A DNA stretch of 64,000 bases, from assembly GCF_904849725.1 (NCBI RefSeq), contig NC_058524.1, positions 551,121,763 through 551,185,762 of the forward strand. Reading direction: 5' to 3'. This document shows, one piece after another, positions 55,701-64,000 of this stretch; the stretch's first letter is position 1; each line of letters starts with the position of its first letter. The notes under the pieces were generated by a model, which saw only the letters and a program-made list of their open reading frames with translations, did not search any database and was not told where the DNA came from. Source of the stretch: Hordeum vulgare subsp. vulgare. Its lineage: Eukaryota; Streptophyta; Magnoliopsida; Poales; Poaceae. A program made the translations under genes and the position numbers.

Positions 55701-58700
55701 TTGTACACGAAGTGCATCCAGTTTTTTCCGTAACCCTATCAACTTTCTCGCACATACTATGTGGGTGAAATGATGATACCATCCCAACTTGGAACCTTTT
55801 CAGAGTTCGTTTCAAATACTTTTCAATTTCATGGTCTTATAGTTCAAAATAATCAGTAAATGCATGAAAAATAACAAAACGAAGTCAGAAAGGGTTGTAA
55901 ATTGATGATGTGGCCTTGAATGGTGCATTTTGAACATAGAAAAACTATGGAGTTCAAATAAGTTCAAAAAAATGAAATCCCTTTGTAACAGACGACTTTC
56001 CATATGAAACCGTGATACTTCGAAAGAGATTGTCCGTTTGGTACACGAAGTGCATCCGGTTTTTGCCGTAACCCTCTCAACTTTCTCGCCCATGCTATGT
56101 GGGTGAAATGATGATACCACGCCAACTTGGAACCTTTTCAGAGTTCATTTCAAATGCTTTTCAATTTCATGGCCTTATAGCTCAAAATAATCAGTAAATG
56201 AATGAAAAATAACAAATGAAGTCACAAAGGGTTGTAAATTGATGATGTGGCTTTGAATGTGCATTTTGAACATAGCAAAACTACGGAGTTCAAATAAGTT
56301 CAAAAAAATGAAATCCCTTTGTAACACACGAGTTTCCGTACGAAACCCTGATACTTTGAAACAGATTGTCCGTTTTGTACACGAAGTGCATCCAGTTCTT
56401 GCCGTAACCCTCTCAACTTTCTCGCGCATGCTATGTGGGTGAAATGATGATACCATGCCAAATTGGAACCTTTTCAGAGTTCGTTTCAAATGCTTTTCAA
56501 TTTCATGGTCTTATAGCTCAAAATAATCAGTAAATGCATGAAAAATAACAAATGAAGTCAGAAAGGGTTGTAAATTGACGATGTGTCTTTGAATGGTACA
56601 TTTTGAACACAGAAAAACTACGGAGTTCAAATAAATTCAAAAAATAATGAAATCCCTTTGTAACATACGAGTTTCCGTATGAAACCCTCATACTTCGAAA
56701 CAGATTGTCCGTTTTGTACACGAAGTGCATCCAGTTTTTTCCGTAACCCTCTCAACTTTCTCGCACATGCTATGTGGGTGAAACGATGATACCATGCCAA
56801 CTTGGCACCTTTTCAGAGTTCGTTTCAAATGATTTTCAATTTCATGGTCTTATAGCTCAAAATAACCAGTAAATGCATGAAAAATAACAAATGAAGTCAG
56901 GAAGGGTTGTAAATTGATTATGTGGCTTTGAATGGTGCATTTTGAACACACAAAAACTATGGAGTTCAAATAAGTTCAGAAAAAATGAAATCCCTTTGTA
57001 ACAGACGAGTTTCCGTATGAAACATTGATACTTCGAAACAGATTGTCCGTTTTGTACACGAAGTGCATCCAATTTTTTCAGCAACCCTCTCAACTTTCTC
57101 GCACATGCTATGTGGGTGAAATGATGATACCATGCCAACTTGGAACCCTTTCGGAGTTTGTTTCAAATTCTTTTCAATTTAATGGTCTTATAGCTCAAAA
57201 TAGTCAGTACATGCATGAAAAGTAACAAATGAAGTTAGAAAGGGTTGTAAATTGATGATGTGTCTTTGAATGGTCCATTTTGAAAACAAAAAAGCTATGG
57301 AGTTCAAATAAGTTCAAAAAATTGAAATCCCTTTGTAACAGACGAGTTTCCGTATGAAACCTTGATACTTCGAAACAGATTTGTCCGTTTTGTACACGAA
57401 GTGCATCCAGTTTTTGCCGTAACCCTCTCAACTTTCTCGCACATGCTATGTGGGTGAAATGATGATACCATGCCAACTTGGAACCTTTTGAGAGTTCATT
57501 TCAAATGGTTTTCAATTTCATGGTCTTATAGCTCAAAATAAGCAGTAAATGTATGAAAAATAATAAACGAAGTTAGAAAGGGTTGTAAATTGATTATGCG
57601 GCTTTGAATGGTGCATTTTGAACACAGAAAAACTATGGAGTTCAAATAAGTTCAAAAAAATGAAATCCCTTTGTAACAGACGAGTTTCCGTATAAAACAT
57701 TGATAGTTCGAAACAGATTGTCCGTTTTGTCCACGAAGTGCATCCAGTTTTTTCCGTAACCCTCTCAACTTTCTCGCACATGCTATGTGGGAGAAATGAT
57801 GATACCATGCCAACTTGGAACCTTTTCAGAGTTAGTTTCAAATGCTTTTCAATTTCATGGTCTTATAGCTCAAAATAATCAGTAAATGCATGAAAAGTAA
57901 CAAATTAAGTTAGAAAGGGTTGTAAATTGATGATGTGTCTTTGAATGGTGCATTTTGAACACAGAAAAACTATGGAGTTCAAATAAGTTCAAAAAAATGA
58001 AATCCATTTGTAACAGACGAGTTTCCGTATGAAACCTTGATACTTCGAAACAAATTGTCTGTTTTGTACACGAAGTGCATCCAGTTTTTTCCGTAACCCT
58101 ATCAACTTTCTCGCACATGCTATGTGGGTGAAATGATGATACCATGCCAACTTGGAACCTTTTCAGAGTTCATTTCAAATGTTTTTCAATTTCATGGTCT
58201 TATAGCTCAAAACAATCAGTAAATGCATGAAAAATAACAAAATGAAGTCAGAAAGGGTTGTAAATTGATGATGTGGCTTTGAATGGTGCATTTTGAACAG
58301 AGAAAAACTATGGAGTTCAAATAAGTTCAAAAAAATGAAATCCCTTTGTAACAGACGAGTTTCCATTTGAAACCGTGATACTTCGAAAGAGATTTTCCGT
58401 TTTGTACACGAAGTGCATCCAGTTTTTGCCGTAACCCTCTCAACTTTCTCGCCCATGCTATGTGGGTGAAATGATGATACCATGCCAACTTGGAACCTTT
58501 CCAGAGTTCGTTTCAAATGCTTTTCAATTTCATGGTCTTATAGCTCAAAATAATTAGTAAATGCAAGAAAAATAAAAAATGAAGTCAGAAAGGGTTGTAA
58601 ATTGATACTGTGGCTTTGAATGGTGTATTTTGAACAGATAAAAAACTATGGAGTTCAAATAAGTTCAAAAAAATGAAATCCCTTTGTAACAGACGAGTTT

Positions 58701-58813
58701 CCGTATGAAACATTGATACTTCGAAACAGATTGTCCGTTTTGTCCACGAAGTGCATCCACTTTTTTTTTCGTAACCCTCTCAACCTTCTCGCACATGCTA
58801 TGTGGGTGAAATG
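49790..58813 (+). repeat. 337-bp tandem repeat array of CACTA-3, about 27 copies
   Basis: Units of 330-341 bp; the phrase ttgat(g/t)atgtg(g/t)ctttgaatgg marks them from about 50,188 to 58,604 at regular spacing. Each contains gtccgttttgtacacgaagtgcat and gctatgtgggtgaaatgatg. Most units hold a ~100-codon open frame on the minus strand (MKRTLKRFQVGMVSSFHPHS...). Variants occur in fixed order in blocks of three, a higher-order structure. The array is homologous, inverted, to 15,925-17,290. Confidence 0.95.
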
Positions 58814-60639
58814 TGTTGGAATTATGCCCTAGAGGCAATAATAAATGTATAGTTATTATTATAATTCCTGTATCAAGATAATAGTTTATTATCCATGCTA
58901 TAATTGTATTGAATGAAGACTCATTTACATGTGTGGATACATAGACAAAACACCGTCCCTAGCATGCCTCTAGTTGGCTAGCCGGTTGATCGATGATAGT
59001 CAGTGTCTTCTGATTATGAACAAGGTGTTGTTGCTTGATAACTGGATGACGTCATTGGGAGAATCACGTGATGGACTAGACCCAAACTAATAGACGTAGC
59101 ATGTTGATCGTGTCATTTTGTTGCTACTGTTTTCTGTGTGTCAAGTATTTATTCCTATGACCATGAGATCATATAACTCACTGACACCGGAGGAATGCTT
59201 TGTGTGTATCAAACGTCGCAACATAACTGGGTGACTATAAAGGTGCTCTACAGGTATCTCCGAAGGTGTTAGTTGAGTTAGTATGGATCAAGACTGGGAT
59301 TTGTCACTCCGTGTGACGGAGAGGTATCTCGGGGCCCACTCGGTAATACAACATCACACACAAGCCTTGCAAGCAATGTAACTTAGTGTAAGTTGCGGGA
59401 TCTTGTATTACGGGACGAGTAAAGAGACTTGCCGGTAAACGAGATTGAAATAGGTATGCGGATACTGACGATCGAATCTCGTGCAAGTAACATACCGAAG
59501 GACAAAGGGAATGACATACGGGATTATACGAATCCTTGGCACTGAGGTTCAAACGATAAGATCTTCGTAGAATATGTAGGATCCAATATGGGCATCCAGG
59601 TCCCGCTATTGGATATTGACCGAGGAGTCTCTCGGGTCATGTCTACATAGTTCTCGAATCCGCAGGGTCTGCACACTTAAGGTTCGACGTTGTTTTATGC
59701 GTATTTGAGTTATATGGTTGGTTACCGAATGTTGTTCGGAGTCCCGGATGAGATCACGGACGTCACGAGGGTTTCCGAAATGGTCCGGAAACGAAGATTG
59801 ATATATAGGATGACCTCATTTGATTACCGGAAGGTTTTCGGAGTTACCGGGAATGTACTGGGAATGACGAATGGGTTCCGGGAGTTCACCGGGGAGGGGG
59901 GCAACCCACCCCGGGGAAGCCCATAGGCTTTGGGGAGACACACCAGCCCTTAGTGGGCTGGTGGGACAGCCCCAAGGGGGCCTATGCGCCAAGAGAAGGA
60001 AATCAAAGGAAAAGAAAAAAAAGAGGGAAGAAGTGGGAAGGGAGGGGGACTCCTCCCACCAAACCAAGTCCAACTCGGTTTGGGGGGGGGGGAGTCCTCC
60101 CCCCCTTGGCTCGACCGACCCCTTGAGGGTCCCTTGGACCCCAAGGCAAGGTCCCCCTCCCTCCTCCTATATATATGGGGCTTTTAGGGCAGATTTGAGA
60201 CGACTTTCTCACGGCTGCCCGACCACATACCTCCATAGTTTTTCCTCTAGATCGCGTTTCCGCGGAGCTCGGGCGGAGCCCTGCTGAGACGAGATCATCA
60301 CCAACCTCCGGAGCGCCGTCACGCTGCCGGAGAACTCTTCTACCTCTCCGTCTCTCTTGCTGGATCAAGAAGGCCGAGATCATCGTCGAGCTGTACGTGT
60401 GCTGAACGCGGAGGTGCCGTCCGTTCGGTACTAGATCGTGGGACTGATGCGGGATTGTTCACGGGGCGGATCGAGGGACGTGAGGACGTTCCACTACATC
60501 AACCGTGTTCTCTAACGCTTCTGCTGTACGATCTACAAGGGTACGTAGATCACTCATCCCCTCTCGTAGATGGACATCACCATGATAGGTATTCGTGCGC
60601 GTAGGCAAATTTTTGTTTCCCATGCGACGTTCCCCAAGA
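58814..60639 (+). repeat. 5' LTR of the Copia element
   Basis: 1,826 bp starting TGTTGGAATTATGCCCTAGA, the BARE-1/WIS/Angela start, and ending tccccaaga instead of the canonical tccccaaca, so the terminal CA is now GA. Contains the TATA box and probable transcription start. Confidence 0.93.
60168..60177 (+). promoter_or_regulatory. TATA box of the Copia LTR promoter
   Basis: tcctatatatatgggg, about 470 bp before the LTR end, in the position of the known BARE-1 TATA box. Transcription would start about 30 bp downstream. Confidence 0.7.
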
Positions 60640-60640
60640 G

Positions 60641-60657
60641 TGGCATCATGAGCTAGG
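60641..60657 (+). other. primer-binding site of the Copia element (initiator-tRNA-Met type)
   Basis: tggcatcatgagctagg directly after the LTR resembles the TGGTATCAGAGCCAGG sequence complementary to the initiator tRNA-Met 3' end, with substitutions and one extra base. The leader to 61,896 has several short upstream open frames and no recognised gene. Confidence 0.65.
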
Positions 60658-61896
60658 TTCATGCGTAGATGTCTTCTCGAGTAGAACACAAAAGTTTTTG
60701 TGGGCGGTGATGTGCGTTTTGCTGCCCTCCTTAGTCTTTTCTTGATTCCGCGGTATTGTTGGATTGAAGCGGCTTGGACCGACATTACTCGTACGCTTAC
60801 GAGAGACTGGTTTCATCGTTACGAGTAACCCCCTTTGCTCAAAGATGACTGGCAAGTGACGGTTTCTCCAACTTTAGTTGAATCGGATTTGACCGAGGAG
60901 GTCCTTGGATGAGGTTAAATCGCAACTCATATATCTCCGTTGTGGTGTTTGCGTAAGTAAGATGCGATCCTACTAGATACCCTTGGTCACCACGTAAAAC
61001 ATGCAACAACAAAATTAGAGGACGTCTAACTTGTTTTTGCAGGGTATGATTGTGATGTGATATGGCCAACGATGTGATGTGATATATTGGATGTATGAGA
61101 TGATCATGTTGTAATAGAAATATTGACTTGCACGTCGATGGTACGGCAACCGGCAGGAGCCATAGGGTTGTCTTTATACTAACATATGTGCTTGCAGATG
61201 CGTTTACTATTTTGCTAGGATGTAGCTTTAGTAGTAATAGCATAAGTAGCACGACAACCCCGATGGCAACACGTTGATGGATGATCATGGTGTGGCGCTG
61301 GTGACAAGAAGATCGTGCCGGTGCTTTGGTGATGGAGATCAAGAAGCACGTGATGATGGCCATATCATGTCACTAATGAATTGCATGTGATGTTAATCCT
61401 TTTATGCACCTTTTTTTTACTTAGAACGACGGTAGCATTATGAGGTGATCTCTCACTAAAATTTCAAGACGAAATTGTGTTCTCCCCGACTGTGCACCGT
61501 TGCTACAGTTCGTCGTTTCGAGACACCACGTGATGATCGGGTGTGATAGACTCAACGTTCACATACAACGGGTGCAAAACAGTTGCGCACGCGGAACACT
61601 CGGGTTAAGCTTGACGAGCCTAGCATGTGCAGACATGGCCTCGGAACACATGAGACCGAAAGGTCGATCATGAATCATATAGTTGATATGATTAGCATAG
61701 GGATGCTTACCACTGAAACTATACTCAACTCACGTGATGATCGGACTTGGGATAGTGTAAGTGGATCATGAACCACTCAAATGACTAGAGAGATGTATTT
61801 TTTGAGTGGGAGTTTAGCATATAATTTGATTAAGTTGAACTCTAATTATCTTGAACATAGTCTAAGTCCACTTTGAATATATTTGTGTTGTAGATC

Positions 61897-64000
61897 ATGG
61901 CTCACGCAAGTGTCATCCTGAATTTTAATACGTTCCTAGAGAAAGCTAAGTTGAAAGATGATGGAAGCAACTTTGTAGACTGGGCTCGTAATCTTAAGCT
62001 AATCTTACAAGCTGGAAAGAAGGATTATGTCCTTAATGCTGCGCTAGGAGATGAACCACCCGCTACGGCTGATCAGGATGTTAAGAACGCTTGGTTAGCG
62101 CGTAAGGAGGACTACTCAATAGTTCAATGTGCAGTCTTGTATGGCTTAGAACCGGGACTTCAACGTCGCTTTGAGCGTCATGGAGCATTTGAGATGTTCC
62201 AGGAGTTGAAGTTTATCTTTCAGAAGAACGCCCGGATCGAGAGGTATGAGACCTCCGATAAATTCTATGCTTGCAAGATGGAGGAAAACTCGTCTGTCAG
62301 TGAACATGTGCTCAAAATGTCTGGGTACTCAAACCGTCTAGCTGAACTGGGGATTGAACTCCCGCAAGAAGCTATCACTGACAGAATCCTTCAATCACTG
62401 CCGCCAAGCTATAAAGGCTTTGTGTTGAACTACAACATGCAAGGGATGAACAAGTCTCCCGGCGAGTTGTTTGCGATGCTGAAAGTCGCAGAGTCTGAAC
62501 TCCGTAAAGAGCATCAAGTGTTGATGGTGAGCAAGACCACTAGTTTCAAGAGAAATGGCAAAGGAAAGAAGGGCAATTCGAAGAAGAGCGGCAAGCCTGT
62601 TGCCAATCCGCCGAAGAAGCCCAAAGCTGGACCTAAACCTGAAACAGAGTGCTTCTATTGCAAGGGTATGGGTCACTGGAAGCGCAATTGCCCCAAGTAT
62701 CTGGCAAATAAGAAGGCGGGCAAAGAAAAATCAGGTATATTTGATATACATGTTATTGATGTGTACTTAACCGGCTCTCGTAGTAGTGCCTGGGTATTTG
62801 ATACCGGTTCTGTTGCTCACATTTGCAACTCGAAGCAGGAACTGCGGAATAGACGAAGGCTGGCGAAAGACGAAGTGACGATGCGCGTAGGAAACGGTTC
62901 CAAGGTTGATGCAATCGCCGTCAGCACAGTGTCACTTCAGCTACCATCGGGATTAGTGATGAACTTAAATCATTGTTATTTAGTGCCTGCGTTGAGCATG
63001 AACATTATATCTGGATCTTGTTTATTGCGAGACGGTTACTCTTTTAAGTCTGAGAATAATGGTTGTTCTATTTCTATGAGTAACATCTTTTATGGTCATG
63101 CACCGAATGTGAGAGGATTGTTCATATTGAATCTTGATAGCGATACACATATACATAACATTGAGACCAAAAGAGTTAGAGTAAACAATGATAGCGCCAT
63201 ATTTTTGTGGCACTGCCGCTTGGGTCATATTGGTGTAAAGCGCATGAAGAAACTCCATGCTGATGGACTTTTGGAGTCACTTGACTTTGATTCACTTGAC
63301 ACGTGTGAACCATGCCTCATGGGCAAGATGACTAAGACTCCGTTCTCCGGAACAATGGAGCGTGCAAGTGACATGTTGGAAATCATACATACCGATGTGT
63401 GTGGTCCAATGAGCGTGGAGGCACGCGGCGGATATTGTTATTTTCTCACCTTCACTGACGATTTAAGTAGATATGGTTATGTCTACTTGATGAAGCACAA
63501 GTCTGAAACATTTGAAAAGTTCAAGCAATTTCAGAGTGAAGTGGAAAATCATCGTAACAAGAAGATCAAGTTCCTGCGGTCTGATCGTGGGGGTGAATAT
63601 CTGAGTTTCGAGTTTGGTGCTCACTTAAGACAATGTGGAATTGTTTCGCAGTTAACACCGCCTGGAACACCACAGCGTAATGGTGTGTCCGAACGTCGTA
63701 ATCGTACTTTGTTAGAGATGGTGCGATCTATGATGTCTCTTACTGATTTGCCGTTATCATTTTGGGGTTATGCATTAGAAACAGCTGCATTCACTTTAAA
63801 TAGGGCACCATCAAAATCCGTTGAGACGACACGATACGAACTGTGGTATGGCAAAAGACCAAAGTTGTCGTTTCTTAAAGTTTGGGGATGTGATGCTTAT
63901 GTCAAAAAGCTTCAGCCTGAAAAGCTGGAACCCAAAGCGGAAAAATGCGTCTTCATAGGTTACCCAAAAGAGACAGTTGGGTACACCTTCTATCTCAAAT
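61897..64000 (+). CDS. Copia gag-pol polyprotein (gag, protease, integrase), 701 codons open to the window edge
   Basis: ATG at 61,897 (MAHASVILNFNTFLEKAKLK); I read every codon to 64,000 and found no stop. Gag capsid region: about residues 10-220. Zinc knuckle CFYCKGMGHWKRNC: Cys252, Cys255, His260, Cys265. Aspartic protease DTGS: 302-305. GAG-pre-integrase with HCRLGH and CEPC: about 430-475. Integrase core: Asp500 (HTDVCGP), Asp563 (LRSDRGGEY) and Glu599 (GVSERRNRT), with the D-D35E spacing of retroviral-type integrases. The frame continues into the C-terminal integrase region. Gag packages the RNA, protease cuts the polyprotein, and integrase inserts the cDNA. All visible catalytic residues are intact, so this copy may be young; the state of its RT cannot be judged here. 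Confidence 0.95.
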   Translation, partial: MAHASVILNFNTFLEKAKLKDDGSNFVDWARNLKLILQAGKKDYVLNAALGDEPPATADQDVKNAWLARKEDYSIVQCAVLYGLEPGLQRRFERHGAFEMFQELKFIFQKNARIERYETSDKFYACKMEENSSVSEHVLKMSGYSNRLAELGIELPQEAITDRILQSLPPSYKGFVLNYNMQGMNKSPGELFAMLKVAESELRKEHQVLMVSKTTSFKRNGKGKKGNSKKSGKPVANPPKKPKAGPKPETECFYCKGMGHWKRNCPKYLANKKAGKEKSGIFDIHVIDVYLTGSRSSAWVFDTGSVAHICNSKQELRNRRRLAKDEVTMRVGNGSKVDAIAVSTVSLQLPSGLVMNLNHCYLVPALSMNIISGSCLLRDGYSFKSENNGCSISMSNIFYGHAPNVRGLFILNLDSDTHIHNIETKRVRVNNDSAIFLWHCRLGHIGVKRMKKLHADGLLESLDFDSLDTCEPCLMGKMTKTPFSGTMERASDMLEIIHTDVCGPMSVEARGGYCYFLTFTDDLSRYGYVYLMKHKSETFEKFKQFQSEVENHRNKKIKFLRSDRGGEYLSFEFGAHLRQCGIVSQLTPPGTPQRNGVSERRNRTLLEMVRSMMSLTDLPLSFWGYALETAAFTLNRAPSKSVETTRYELWYGKRPKLSFLKVWGCDAYVKKLQPEKLEPKAEKCVFIGYPKETVGYTFYLK

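Larger units (their letters stand above)
48588..58813 (+). mobile_element. CACTA-3 (left part), interrupted by a Copia element
   Basis: Begins CACTAGTAGAAAACAGGGCT, a common Triticeae CACTA terminus, preceded by CAG as the likely target duplication. The next 300 bp carry cggttc(g/t)/gaaccggg inverted motifs. It then holds a small gene and a long 337-bp repeat array before the Copia LTR cuts in after aaatg. The right end lies beyond the window. Confidence 0.85.
58814..64000 (+). mobile_element. Copia LTR retrotransposon, Angela/WIS/BARE-1 type, truncated by the window edge
   Basis: 5' LTR 58,814-60,639, primer-binding site, ~1.26-kb leader, and one gag-pol frame open to 64,000. The site of insertion in the CACTA-3 array gives AAATG (58,809-58,813) as the expected target duplication. 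RT, RNase H and the 3' LTR are off the window. Confidence 0.95.

Noticed and set aside
49790..58813. Regular repeats of near-constant length resembling a CRISPR-like array
   Set aside because: Units are 337 bp, contiguous and homologous throughout with no unique spacers, in a plant transposon. It is a satellite-type array.
48588..58813. Calling CACTA-3 complete
   Set aside because: No TAGTG end with a matching CAG duplication occurs before the Copia insertion. The right end must lie beyond the window or be lost.
60839..61363. 174-codon minus-strand frame in the Copia leader
   Set aside because: Antisense to the known leader of the element, with no motif. Copia leaders are non-coding apart from short upstream frames.

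Overview
This is a stretch of grass nuclear DNA, almost certainly Triticeae (wheat, Aegilops, barley or a relative). The evidence is a BARE-1/WIS/Angela-type Copia LTR, Sabrina/WHAM-like Gypsy LTRs with TGATACGTCT starts, GGGACTAAAG-type CACTA transposons, and short-intron plant genes. I cannot separate wheat from barley by reading. About nine tenths of the window is transposable elements, many nested inside one another. Only one gene looks like an intact host gene: a six-exon secreted serine carboxypeptidase at 22.9-24.9 kb.

Layout. 1-20,989: a four-level nest. An old Gypsy LTR remnant (1-58 and 20,714-20,989) holds a non-autonomous Gypsy element on the minus strand (59-20,713). Its 5' LTR is split by CACTA-1 (6,857-20,592, TSD ACT), which is itself split by CACTA-2 (8,742-19,830, TSD ACA). 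CACTA-2 carries a broken accessory-protein/Ulp1-protease gene, tandem arrays, and a two-exon WRN-like 3'-5' exonuclease that looks intact. 20,990-26,761: a receptor-kinase relic, the carboxypeptidase gene, and intergenic DNA. 26,762-36,010: a PIF/Harbinger transposon with both of its genes (lightly broken), interrupted near its left end by a full-length L1-type LINE (26,879-32,393). 36.2-40.9 kb: a Tourist-like MITE, a possible RPA32 gene scrap, and Helitron-like elements on the minus strand. 40.9-48.6 kb: probably a larger Helitron-like element carrying fragments of two unrelated host genes (WRKY IId and succinyl-CoA ligase alpha). The ligase intron was hit by a 2.65-kb Harbinger-like element that still encodes its Myb/NAM-type protein. 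48,588-58,813: the left part of CACTA-3, with a small coiled-coil/membrane-anchor gene and about 27 copies of a 337-bp repeat. It is cut by a Copia element of the Angela/BARE-1 type (58,814 to the window edge) whose gag-protease-integrase frame is open to the end of the window.

How the parts relate. CACTA-2 and CACTA-3 differ in their ends and genes but share one plan: terminal repeat, then a small inward-transcribed passenger gene, then an array of the same 337-bp repeat in the same relative orientation. In CACTA-2 the passenger is an exonuclease with all the DEDDy residues; in CACTA-3 it is a predicted coiled-coil protein with a C-terminal membrane segment. This cargo slot is the most interesting pattern I see. 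The nesting order, read from matching target-site duplications, gives relative ages: Gypsy, then CACTA-1, then CACTA-2; Harbinger, then LINE; Helitron with captured genes, then Harbinger-like element; CACTA-3, then Copia.
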